This document shows, piece after piece, positions 1-11,700 of a DNA stretch of 64,000 nt. Under the pieces are notes generated by a model. The model worked only from the letters and a program-made list of their open reading frames with translations. It made no database searches and was not told the origin of the DNA. Each line of letters starts with the position of its first letter. Within the stretch, counting starts at the first letter, position 1. The stretch comes from Neurospora tetraspora (taxonomy: Eukaryota > Ascomycota > Sordariomycetes > Sordariales > Sordariaceae). The stretch is from contig NW_026944389.1 of assembly GCF_033439725.1 (NCBI RefSeq), forward strand, positions 3,100,001 to 3,164,000, read 5' to 3'. Both the position numbers and the translations under genes were made by a program.

Positions 1-1061
1 TCAGGCCGACGGTGTCGCGCGAATAGTTGTTTGAGGAGGAGAGGGAGGGGACTTGTATGGTGCGTTTGATGCCGCAGGCTCCGGCGCTGTGTTGACCAGA
101 ATGTTAGTTTGTGTTGGTCGGGTTGACATGAGCTTTGATTGGAAAGGAGAGAGGAGAAGAGAAGTGATGATAAATGAGCGTGTAGGGATGGATGTGAGTG
201 GGTGGTGAACTTACATGACGCCTAGACTCATGCTGATGGCGATGATCATCTTTTCTCGTTGATTCATGTTGAGTTTCCAGAGGAAGATCCAAGGCATGAG
301 AGCGAAGAAGAAATCGGCGAAGACACAGAGGACTTTTGGGGTTGTTAGAACACTTTCTCTCTCATCAGCCCTCTGCAGCCGGGGGACACTCTCCCCCGTT
401 GCAAACCGCAAAACTTGGACAAAACATTGAGGAGGTAAGGTAGGTAACATACTACAAAGCGTCATAGAAACCGGCGTAGCATCCAAATCACAATGACCCC
501 CCTTAATCGATTTATCCCAGAGATACGCCGGCGGCGAGCACTGGAGCATAAAGACAAAGCAGACGGAGATCGAAGCGCCCATAAGCGCTCCCATCACAAG
601 CCAGATGCTGACTTTGTGCCATTTCTGGGTAACCAGGCGCAGCAGGAAGAGTCCCAACGACCATTTTGCCACAGCCATGCCAAGAACGGCGAAGCACTGG
701 CCGATAGCCTCCCACATGATGGCGCCGGGGACATCTTCCACTGGGATGTCCCACATGTTTTGCCCGAATCCGTAGTGGGCTGCTATGGTACTGCAGATTG
801 TGTAGCAGAGGAGAAATACCTTGAAAAAAAAAGGGAGTCAGGGTTAATGTTTGACCTTTTGTGTAAAAAAGAGAGTCTGAGAAATGGATGTTGTCCAGAG
901 TAGGTACTCACAAACGCAAGAACATAAGCATGATCATCAAAACCCGTATTCGCCACAATAAAAGTGCGAACGTATAATCGTAGGCTGACGCAAAGTCCAG
1001 CAAGTGAGACCATAACCCACATCACAGTTATGGCCCCCGGGCCATCACCTCCCATAGGCAT
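1..1061 (-). CDS. Fungal rhodopsin-like (PTH11/SAT4-type) integral membrane protein, 5' part
   Basis: Partial gene running off the left edge. The spliced model starts at ATG 1061 and uses exons 1061-912, 819-453, 332-215 and 86-<1. All introns are GT-AG with phases that fit: 0, then 1, then 2. The translation opens with a hydrophobic helix (VMWVMVSLAGLCVSLRLYVR). It then has the family-typical HYGFGQNMWDIP loop, further helices, an LQCSP...W segment, and an end segment with WKLNMNQREK followed by IAGACGIKRT. This order of helices and the KLNMNxREK and RT motifs are known from fungal rhodopsin-like proteins related to PTH11, seven-helix plasma-membrane proteins thought to sense surface or chemical cues. 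Ligand and partners cannot be told. The C-terminal helices and tail lie outside the window. Confidence 0.87.
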
Positions 1062-2620
1062 GATGGATGTGAGGTTACCGGTGTTTCTGGCGGGTTGGTA
1101 CTGTTTCTTGAGGGTAAGTAAACAGAGGATGACGACCTAAGGGTAGGTAAGGAAGGAGCAACGGGCGTGACATGCACAAGCCACCGTGTGGTAGGATGGA
1201 TTTTGATTATGTAGGAAATGGAAACCATCAAAAACCTCGACACCGTTGAAAAAACACTAGGGTAGGGGGAATAGGAAAGGCAGGTGTTTCTTAGATAAAG
1301 CTGTAACTTGAGCGGAAATCGGCTTGCTCTCGCCCCGGACCGAAGAGTGGCGTTATGTCTAGGAAGATTCCAAGAGTCTAGGCTAGGGTGTGCATCAGTT
1401 TTTCGAGAGGTTGTGATGCGTGCTTTCTCCGTACTACTACGTAGTTAGTTAGCTTGAATTACAAGGAAAGTGCACCCGAGAATGTGTGGGGATTCAAGGC
1501 AAGGGTGGTTGAGTCTTCAATTCTGGAAGCCCAAACAGCCGCTGTATGCTATGAGTTTGTGGTACTCACCCGTACTTCTCAACCCTGCCACCTCGAAACC
1601 GCACCGATAATCATCGGAGTTGTGTTCCTGTGGAAAGAGCATTGAAGACAAGACTCGTATAATATGAACATGAAATAATGACGGGGGTTACTAGGAGGGT
1701 GGAGGTGGAGCTACTTTCCCACCCCCCTGAACCGGGCGAGTCGGGGAACTGGATTGTAACGGGCTAAGTGTGAGGTGGGCAACACTAGGGCTTTAATCGG
1801 AGATTGCTGCTACCAAGATGCGCGCGCGCATGATCGTTTGCCCGAGCTTCGACATGTTGTTGATGTTGCGAGCTGCGGGAGGCGTTGGTCTCAGAGATCG
1901 TGATCGTGGAAGGATCCGTTTCTCGACTGGGGGAGTAGGGAGTCGATACTGACATAAGCCACGAGGAGCTTTGATACCCGGCTTGAAGAGGAACCGGGCT
2001 GCTGGGGAGCTCAACTTCGGAAGGTATATGCAGATCGCCTAGATGTAGTGTAGTCAACCATTGCACTCTTCTTCAAGCTTATCGAGGTGTGGATATGCTC
2101 TAACGCAGGGGCTGGACTGGGGGCAACTAGACTTTGGGGATATAAACCCTACCTGCCCCTGTGGACTTTCAACAAGAGAATGCGAAGAGTTACATCGAAC
2201 ATTCAATCCAAACATGGTGTCGTTTCATGTCCTGAAAACCGCGGTTTCTCTGCACAGTACCAAATGTCCGAGGAAGATAAACATTCGATCAGATCGTGCA
2301 CCTAAAACGCCATTATGGCAGGTGACTGTTTTCATCACAACTAAGCGAGCTTGAGGTGCTAAGAAATAATTCACGCTGCAAGTTTTGCCGATGACGAGGA
2401 TAGTTAAAAGTCGTGTCACGCCCGGTTTATAATGGACCAGAAGACCTCAGATAAAGGCATATGAACGTAAGTGTTAGCTGTAGTGCTCCTCAACTGAATC
2501 TCATAGACACAGCTTGGTTGCAGCTTTATGGACATCAGTCGGATGGATAGGTAGTATTGAACACAGTTCAACCTCCCCCTTTCTTGAGCGAAGCGAGGCC
2601 TGGGAAGCTACCGTTACGCA

Positions 2621-2768
2621 AGATCTCACTCATGTCGGATTTATCCCCACGGTTTACGGCCAATTACACCTCGAGAACGACTTGCAGGCCGGCACTTGAC
2701 GTAGTATCCGGACATAGCAAACGATGTAATTGGCTTGTATAGCGTGGGGATAAATCCGACATGAGATC
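2621..2768. mobile_element. MITE-like inverted-repeat element
   Basis: The arms are perfect inverted repeats over 21 bp (2631-2651 and 2743-2763, starting CATGTCGGATTTATCCCC). They continue as an imperfect match over about 17 more bases (CCAATTACA in both arms). Outside each arm lies AGATCT (2621-2626 and 2763-2768), with four extra bases on the left side. The 133-148 bp length, lack of coding capacity and long terminal arms suit a miniature inverted-repeat transposon or a foldback element. The family is unknown, and a clear target duplication is not seen because AGATCT is itself palindromic. Confidence 0.6.
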
Positions 2769-3090
2769 TGGCGGCAGAAGAATTGCCGTTATCATTGGGC
2801 TCCCTGTCATAGGCTCAGGCCCATGTTCACCGGACGTTACGTCGTCTTCCGCGGCAAGTCCAAGCCGGCATTCATAGCCGCGAGACATTGCCTCGCCATT
2901 TTGCAGCCTCATCATGGAATCGATATGGTCCTCGGGGCTTCAGCCAAGAGATAAAAGAAAATATTGTTAGCTAGAGCTCCAATCACAAGGCCGGAGTTGA
3001 CGCCGGTATGTACTGCTGGAACATTGGCAGAGGATTGGATATGGGATTATCATCCCACTCGCTTCGACTCTGATATGCCTGGCATCCTGC

Positions 3091-3170
3091 CGAGGTGTGC
3101 GAAAAAAGACCGAACACTTTCTGGTGTGTTTTGGTGTAAGTGTGTTCGGATCATTTTTCGCACACCTCGC
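3091..3170. repeat. Short foldback repeat
   Basis: CGAGGTGTGCGAAAAA at 3091-3106 is matched inverted by TTTTTCGCACACCTCG ending at 3169. The pairing continues imperfectly through CCGAACAC, leaving a loop of about 20-25 bases. The element is about 80 bp with no coding potential. It could be a tiny MITE or a structured transcript; nothing around it decides. Confidence 0.5.
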
Positions 3171-4724
3171 CTGCGCAGCTGAAATAGAAGGACTTGAAAG
3201 GTGTAGGGGAACGTCTCATTCTGATATGCGAAGACCGGCGCATGATGAATGTTTTGGGTAAAGATTTGGAGGCTTATATACTCCTTGGGCGATCGTTTCC
3301 GTGAAGTGCCCGGATGCATGCTGAGAAACATCAATATGTTAACGGTCGGTCAAAGGAGAAGTGGTGATGTATCACACAGAAGATGCTGTGAAACCTGTAT
3401 GCGGCAGCGTATACCGTCCTTTCGGGTCGTGTACTGTACCATATGACCCAGATGTCCAAAATAAGCAACACATCTAGGAATGATTGGCAGAGACGCTTGG
3501 AACAGCCCAGAGGCGGTGGATGGCATGGAGCCCAGGGATGGGGCGAAATCGTATCTAGAACGCCAACACCGGGACTCATAGGGGTACCGTTTCCCTGGGT
3601 CTTGGGAATAAAAGAAGGTTGTCTCAGCTGGCTATGCCTCTTCCATGGCGCATATCTCGAAGAGTTGGAAAAGCAGCGGTCTGTCGTTGTTCCGTTCGGC
3701 CGAGTGTTCCAGGACCCATGCCGTCAAATTCCATCTTTTGACACTACCGGAGAGTGCGACTTTGGGCGCGTTCCAAATTTGCGAACATTGATCCAGATCT
3801 CATACACTTCACCCCTAGTTTGTTCGTTAGCGTGGTACTTGCAGAGGACTTTTTTACCACTTTCAGGATAGCTAGGCGGGACTGCTGGCGTGAATTGTAG
3901 CATCCAGTTGGCTATTGCCCGCTGTGAATGGAGTCAAGTCTTGGTGCATTGTTGTTTGTTTGAACCAAAACCCTAACCCTATTAACAGGGGTTTCTACTG
4001 TAGCGCGCTTAGAAAGTGGGCAGAAGAGAAACGCATGATGCGAAATGTAACTTCGGGCGGTGTTACATGTCCAGCACCAGATAAATAGTCTTTCTGCCCT
4101 CCTCCGAGACATCAATTTCTTCCAACTCCTGCATACCTGTGAGAGCCTCAATGGCAGAGATCCTCGAGAACGTCGAAGCAGCAACTTGAACGATACCCCT
4201 GTTGTGACCCCTGCGGATTTGAGTGAGCCGAATCACATTCATCACGTCAAAGTTTCGGGGAAGTTTCGGGGATTGACCAACCAGAGATGAGGTGAAGTGT
4301 CAGCCTGACCCGCTTTTCACGTCTACCTCAACGTCCAACGGCTTTTTAAGGCGCGAGGGCGCGGCCTGTCCCGGGGTGTCTCAGGAGAAGCCAACGGGTA
4401 GTGGAGAAATAGGGACGATCACCGCTTCTTTGGGGAACGGCCCGGTGCATGCGGCTTGTCATTGGTCCCGGGCCAGACCGTTGGCGAGGCCTAGATCCGC
4501 CGTAGCAATGGATGAAGATCTTTGGCAAGATCGTTGGGTGAGGCATCATCCGTACGCTAATAGTTGCGAACGAGATTGGACTCGAAGGGTGATTTCCTGG
4601 TGTATATGTCCTCTGGGGCTGTCGTTTTGTTGGTTGACTACCAGAACCCGAACTGGAAAAGCGACATGACTGAAGTGACCAGTCAAACCGTCTTGAAGCT
4701 AGTCTCTATTACATTGACCTCTCT

Positions 4725-4802
4725 CACCCCCTCACCCCCCCATCCCCGACCCCCCCCCCTCTCCCCGACCACCCCGCGCCCCCGCCCTACATAGAATGTA
4801 GG
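4725..4802. repeat. C-rich tract and small hairpin at the left edge of AT block 1
   Basis: The plus strand is almost pure C with scattered T, A and G from about 4725 to 4790. It is followed by a perfect 7-bp hairpin with a 3-base loop (4786-4802, CCTACAT-AGA-ATGTAGG). It directly precedes the mutated block. A G-rich tract at 15241-15262 sits at the other edge in opposite orientation. Confidence 0.6.
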
Positions 4803-7303
4803 TCTCTTCGAATAAAGTGAGAAGAGGTCTATAATAATTTTGAACGTTTTGGCCGTTAGTTGCGAAAATTTTTATATAAATAAAAAAAATATACTTAATA
4901 ATCACTCGCGAATATTTCAATAATAACAACACGTATCTAAATTCGGTCTGTTCATCGTATTTTGTATAAACTAGAACTTCTATATTTCAATTTTGTTTTA
5001 TTTATTACAATTTATATTTATTATTAGGTATTCCTTAGGGGGTATATTTATTAAGCGCGGCAATTATCGTCCCAAAAAATATGTTTTGTATTTCTACTAA
5101 TTTCTATTAAAATTATTTAAAAATTAGTACCAATAATAATTTAATTAAATTCTACCTTCGATAAAATTTTCAACTTCGTCTAATATTTCGAAACGTATTC
5201 CGACTTTATTATTTTATTTACTCTAAAGAAAATTGTGTAGTAATATATCGCAATTATTATTAAATATACGAATTTAGACGAATATTAATAGTTTTAAATT
5301 CGGTTTATATATATTATTATTCGAATTCTATTTAATCTAATCGTTCGGTTAATATTTAATTAAATTCTACGTAAATTTAATTTAGAATAAATTAAATATA
5401 TTCGTCGTATTATTTATTAATATAATAATATAATCCTTATAATAGTAATGGGTTTTAGAGAAAGTATTATATTTTAAATAATATTAATTATCCTACTAAT
5501 TAAAATTGTATTACAAATTATACTATTTAATCGTCTTGGTTAAAATAGAAGAACGTTATTATAAAATACCCCGCCGCTAAATCTTTATTTATTAATTAAG
5601 ACTTTTATAAAATATATAATATACTAATTATTATTCCTAAACTATTAATTAATATAATTAGATTAATATATTATAAGAGCGTATATAATTAGAATACTTT
5701 ATATATATTCTTCTCGGACCTAAATAAATATTTTACTACCGGTTATTCAAATTCCTCCGCGCCCCAGAATTCGCCGCCCGTATAATATTTATAATTATAA
5801 ACGAATTTTATATAACTTATTAATAGCGTAATTTCTACAATAAATTTTCCGATTTTTATTAGCTCCGTCGGACCCTTCCTCTCTCTATCTCTTAGTTCGA
5901 ATATATAACTATTTTAACTAAGGAGGCTGAAACCTATATATAAAAATACGCTAGTTTCTATTAATTCGGGGAATTAATAAACTCCCTTCGTATTATCCGT
6001 ACTTCTATCGATTAATTTAATATTAATATTATTTTCAATTATATTCCGCCTAGCGAAACTTAGAATTTTAAACGCCTTAAATTCCTCTTCATTCTTATTA
6101 TAGGAATTATTATACTAAAAATAATTATTTATATTAATAGTAAGAATTTAATTAATAAAGTAAAGAAGTATTTATATCCGCGCCCTAATAAAGCGTAATC
6201 TCTATAGCCGAATGAATACGCTTTTAATAGTCCAAGTTTATTATTCTTATATCCGCCCTTAGGATTAAAATTAATTTTATTAATAATTCGTCACTCTAGA
6301 ATCCTAGTATTGAATTATTATATTTATAGTAATATTAGAAATAGGAATAAATGTATTTAATATAATCCGAATTATATAATATAGCGAAATTATATTTAAA
6401 GATATTACGGATTTATAATAACGTTTTAATCGCGCTATCTATAGTAGCGGGGAAGGGGTTACTTATTTCTTTATACCCTATTAATATTTTAATAAGTTTG
6501 GGTATACCTCAAAAAAATATTACTGCTAAAAACGTAATTTGACAATAGCTATTCGCAAATATATTCCGATTTATCATTTATAACGGAAATAATATTCAAT
6601 ATAATCTAATTTCAATTATTTAACGAATTAAAAGGTTCTTAATCAGTCGTAAATTGTAATTTCAATATATACGAAACTATTTATCTAAAAAAAGTAAACG
6701 AAAAATAATAATAAATAAAGAACCGACTTATTTATAAAATATCCCGAAATATATACTATTACGAACGTAAAATATTTCCGCGAAATTATCTTTAACGTTC
6801 TCTAAAACCATATTAATTATACCTATTATATACGTACTATATATTATAATGAGTATAATTATTATTTTAATCGAATTAAAAAGCGGCCCGAAAAATTAAC
6901 GAAGAAGCCCGGCCTACCCTCCGACGTTTTAAGGGTAAATATTTATTTAATATATTTGTAAGGATTTTTTGCGGAATATATTACTTCGGTCTATATTATA
7001 TATAGTATTAAATTCCAAATACCTTATATAATTCTCCTACTGCCCGAAATCTCTTAATAAATTGTACGTATTATAATATTTAAAATAGCCGATTCTATAC
7101 GTATATTAAATAATTTAATAGTACGTATACCCCTCTTATAAGATTAGGAATATTTAAATATTTATAGGCGTAATTTCTTTATAGAATATATTAAAATCCT
7201 ATCAGTTATTAATAATATAAATTAGAATAGTAAACGTAAAAACAATTCCGTTAAAAATATAATATATAGTAAAAATAGTATTATTCTACCTATTTTAACC
7301 TTA

Positions 7304-7320
7304 CCCCCCCCCCCCCCCCC
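7304..7320. repeat. Homopolymer C17 within the RIP block
   Basis: Seventeen consecutive C residues in otherwise AT-rich DNA. A pure C run contains no CpA on this strand and no TpG on the other, so the usual RIP target is missing and it can survive. Confidence 0.85.
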
Positions 7321-7503
7321 TATTTTTATAATTATAACCCTAATCTTTAAATCCCGCCTTACTAAACGCCCCACGTTTAAAAATTATTATTTTAAATGTA
7401 AGTATTAAAATATAATAGTTTTATTCTAATTAGAATTAACTATTTTACGTACTACTAATTCCCTATTTTATTTTGATTAAAATAGATTAAATGTTGTATT
7501 ATT

Positions 7504-7589
7504 CAGGGGCTAGCTCAGTTGGGAAGATTTGGGCTTAGTCTACCTTGCGGTTATTTCCGTAAAGTCGTGGGTTCGAATCCCGCTCCCCT
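7504..7589 (+). tRNA. tRNA-like sequence (degenerate, long variable region or intron)
   Basis: A canonical A box (TAGCTCAGTTGG at 7511) and B box (GGTTCGAATCC at 7570) are present. A good T stem (GTGGG/CCCGC) surrounds TTCGAAT. Acceptor pairing is partial: AGGGG with CCCCT, with mismatches at both ends of the stem. Between the boxes there is room for a class II variable arm, with TGCGG/CCGTA as a possible stem, or for an intron. No anticodon can be assigned safely, and the 3' side of the D stem does not pair. A short T run follows near 7606. It may be a tRNA pseudogene, a tRNA captured by the element, or a SINE head. The region around it is clearly less mutated than the rest of the block. Confidence 0.45.
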
Positions 7590-10500
7590 CCCTTCCATCC
7601 GATCTTTTCTAGGTTCGGGATTGGTATTAGAATTCATCCCCTACTAAGAATACGTAATTAAATTTATAGGGCTCTCCTTAGTTTAAAACCCTAGGATAAA
7701 GCGATTTAGCGCTTGAAAATCTCTTCCTTGATAGCAACGCCGCGCTAAATAAATTTAAGTCGATTCTCTACTCTCCGAAAAGTAATTACCCTGTCTAATA
7801 ATATAATAGCTTTTTTATTTAATTAATGTACAATTCCTTAAATAAGTAGGGTAATATTTGCCTTCGCTTCGAAATTAGGGCCTTCGGGCTGAAAAAAGAC
7901 TTTAAGAACGCCGATCGAAATCCGTAAGACCCTTCTTCCCTCCCCTTTCTCTACTATAAAGATAAATAATCCTAGGCGACGATAAGAGTAGGGGTAGAGG
8001 GGCTAACTATAGAAGAATAACAAAGGAAAGGCTTAGATCGAAGGAAAGATATATTAGATGTAAAGACGCGGGAAGTTTTTATCCGGTATTTGTAGTAGAT
8101 ATACGGTTTTTCCGCCTGGCTTTAAACGACGAAGGACTGTATACCTAAATAAGACGACTAGATTAGAATAGTTAAAGCGTGAATAAGATTATTATTATTA
8201 TTATATTATTCAAAGTAAAATAACGAATAGACCCTACTTTATTTTAACTAAAATATATTAGATTACATTAATTAGAGCGAAATAATAAGTAAGCCCTATT
8301 TAATATTTTGATAAGAGCGAGATACGATTATATTTAACCCTACGTAGCGGCGTTATTTTTTAAACTAAATTTATCGAAACTAATATATTAGATTAAATCT
8401 ATCTTAAATTATCCTATACTTCTTATAAATAAAATGTAATAACTACGTATAAATTAAAACAGTATTTATAAAATCTAAATTAATATATATAATATAAAAT
8501 TACGCCTTTATTATAGGAAGAAACGGTTAATATAGACCTCCTAACTTTCTCCCCTGAACTTTTACTAGATTTATCCAAATATTAAATTCATTTAACTAAA
8601 GGAAGTAGATACGGTCGTTAAAAATTTACTAAAACCGGTCGATAATATATAATTTAATTTTAATACTCTCTTAGCCGAAATTTAAATTAAAATTTTTAAA
8701 CTTTAATTATTTAAAGAAAGTAAACTCATCTACGCTATTTCACAACTCAATCCCTTCTTCCATTCAAAGAATTCCCAAAAAAAACCGCCTTTCGAAAATA
8801 AAGCAATCTTAAATACCTTTTTCTTTAGGGAATAAAATTATAATATTACTTATAACGGCCAAACCTCCCTTATATGAAAAAAAATCTTTTAAATAAAGCC
8901 GTTTATATATAATTATTAGATTAAAAAAGAATTTATTCGCTATTATAATTAATTACCAATAACCGCCCGAACTTTAAAACCAATTTATCTATTTTATTTT
9001 CAATTAATTTCTAACCTTACCCCAATTACGAAAGCCTATTCCTATTCTCCATTACTATATTCTTTATATTTTCTATACAATCTAATATATTACTATAATT
9101 TTCTTTAATATTTACTAACCTCCTACTAAAATTTCGAACATTCCTATTAATATTTCGAAAATTCTTTGTAATAGCCTATTTTAAATCCTTAATTAATTTT
9201 ATAATTCCAATATCCCACCATTATTCTACAATAATTCTATCCCAAATGATTTTATTTACTATTTTGCGTATATCTTTAAGTATATTAATAAAGAGGTTTT
9301 CGAAAGCCTATATTCGGGTTAATATATTAATGTAATTAATTATAACTTATATGGCGAATTATAAATTAATATAATAAATATTGCGATTAATTAATTTAAA
9401 TTCCGATATTAAATTAAATAAAATTAGACTACTATTTATAAATTAGCCTTTTAGAACTAATATAATTATAGTTAATACGTATTCTATAAATAAAGCGTAA
9501 TTATATATTAAAATAACTAAATAAATAATATTAAGGGACTGCTGAATAAATTTATAAATACAATTTTCTCCTTTAATTTAAATTTAGCGGTTTTAGTAGG
9601 CTTAATAGCCTCCCATTTCTCTTCGCCTATATAGGTAACGTTTAATAAACGTTGAAAATTATCAACTTAAATTTATAAATATAAAACTTTAAAGTCATAC
9701 TATTTATAAAGGAATATAAAATCTTTAACGTAATCCTTTTTAATACCTTTTACTTAATTGCGAATACGAACCTCTACAACTAATATTATAATTTCGGTCG
9801 CCTTAATAATTATATTAATACTTTTTGTAACCTTCTTACTTTATTAATTATATTCGTAACGAAGGTTATTATTCCTAACTTAGAAATTTTAAATCTTATT
9901 ATTTAAATTGTCTTTATCTACCTCGGCCGCCGCTAGCCTCTATTCTAATTTAATTAACTACTTAATAATAGTTAACTCGTTATTGTCGCCCGTACTAGAG
10001 CGGTTATTTACGTTAGCTTAATATTTTTTAACTTTCTAAGTAAAATATATTACCTATTTAATTATTTTCATTATAATTTCGTAAATATAATATAAAGTAT
10101 AAGTAATTTCCTTAACTATACAAATAAAAATTTCTAAAGCGTAAATTCTAATATTAATTTCGCCCTATATAATCTTAAGGTCTCGGTTGAATAAAATTAG
10201 AAATTCTTAAAAAGTAAGAAGACCGTTCCAATCTTTAATAGCTAATAATAGTTATTTTTATTAAATAATAAGGTAAAAGTTAATGATACGGTTACTTTTA
10301 TTATTTTATTATTATTACTAAAAATATTAATACAATTAGTACCGTCCGTAATAATTTTATTTACTTTCAACGTATAATAATATACTTTAATTAACGGGTA
10401 AAAATTATCTATATAAATAGCGAAATTACTAATTAAATCCTATTGAAGTTAATTGCTTATTAAATAAGTAATAGAAAGTAAAGGGGATTTAATAAATAAA

Positions 10501-11374
10501 TTGATTATTTTATTATTAAATTCCTTAGCGCTAATTGAAATGCGGTGTACTCAGGAATTTTAAATAATAATACTATTACAACGAATATTAAAAATATAAT
10601 CGAATCTACTATAATTTAAATAAATACGATAATAAGCAACCTCTTTAAAAATATACTACTTATAAAGAAATATATATTTATAAACTGTATTAAGGTTAAA
10701 GTTAATAGTATTATTCGTATTAGCGTTAGAATGTTAAAAGTTTAAAGGTGAATTTATTTTAGGAATAAATTTTATATTACACTTAAAGCGTTTACCGAAT
10801 CTAGCGGGAATTTCCTTCAAAATATTGTAAGAGAGCGATGTATCCTAAAAAGATTATTTATAAAGATATAGCGCTTCTTCGAAAGGGTAAAGGTAATTAC
10901 TAATTTAAATTTTTCGAATAATTTATTATTACCGATATTACAAAAAGAGGGATTGTCTTCCTCCGAATCCTTATCTTCCTATACGCTATCTTTAATAGTA
11001 TTATTAATATTTTAATTATATTTATTATAATTAGTAGTATAGGGGTTTTAATTGAGTTTATAAGGTTAATTAATATTATTAAGGACGAAAGGACGGCTTG
11101 GCGGCGCGCCTTAGGCGTAGTTAGTTATAATAATTAACTTTCATCATAATTAATATTAGGTTCGTTGTCGATAAGGTAATAAAATCGGGGTTTAAGAAGT
11201 CGGCGAAGCGACTTTTCAAGTTCTTCGAGTTTAAATTAAAACATTATAATACTTTCCTAAACGGATATAAAAGAATTTAAATTAAATATTACAACATATT
11301 AGCTTACGTAGTTCCGTATCGCGTAATTAAGTATAAATAAATAAATAATTAAAATTAAAGAAGGAAAGAGGGAG

Positions 11375-11700
11375 AGGTTGAGAATTAGGCTCTAGTATAC
11401 ACCCTTATATAGAATGAGCCTAGATTCTGCCAGCCCCTACCACCTTCCTTATCTAATTTAATAATATATATAAATGCGATATATTAATCGTAGTACTAAT
11501 TGAATAGTCGTAACGAACTAATTAAATAGGCCTATATATCCAGGTTCCGGTGTAGCTAACCAGAGGGCGTATATCCCTAAGGATATAGGTCTCTATAATG
11601 GGACGAGTAGGTCCGCAGTACCCGTGCCAGGGTCGCGGAATCCATATCGTCACAAGAAGGAGCGAAGGAAGTAAGAAATAGGCGGGCAAAAACTATACTA
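11375..11700. other. Less-mutated island inside AT block 1, possible LTR remnant
   Basis: GC content rises sharply here and normal words return (for example CAGTACCCGTGCCAGGGTCG near 11620). On the minus strand it begins TGTGACGATATGG at 11654 and has a TATA-like CTATATAAGGG further in. This resembles the start of an LTR, but I found no matching second terminus or target duplication. A 7-bp hairpin (TATATCC...GGATATA, about 11570-11587) lies inside. Confidence 0.35.

Larger units (their letters stand above)
1062..4800. other. Gene-poor stretch with inverted repeats and relics
   Basis: I see no convincing gene in these 3.7 kb. Open frames are short, lack splice-consistent partners and resemble no family I know. 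Two inverted-repeat elements lie inside it (2621-2768 and 3091-3170). A short telomere-like CCCTAACCCT motif lies near 3970, and a strongly C-rich tract at 4725-4790 abuts the first AT-rich block. The minus-strand frame 4245-4063 (ending EEGRKTIYLVLDM) looks somewhat protein-like and could be a relic exon, but nothing supports a gene around it. Confidence 0.6.

Noticed and set aside
1454-3871. Several open frames of 60-140 codons in the left intergenic region
   Set aside because: No splice-compatible neighbours, no signal peptides, no familiar motifs; several overlap on opposite strands.
4063-4245. Minus-strand frame ending EEGRKTIYLVLDM
   Set aside because: Looks protein-like but stands alone, has no clear start or upstream exon, and belongs to no family I know; at most a relic.
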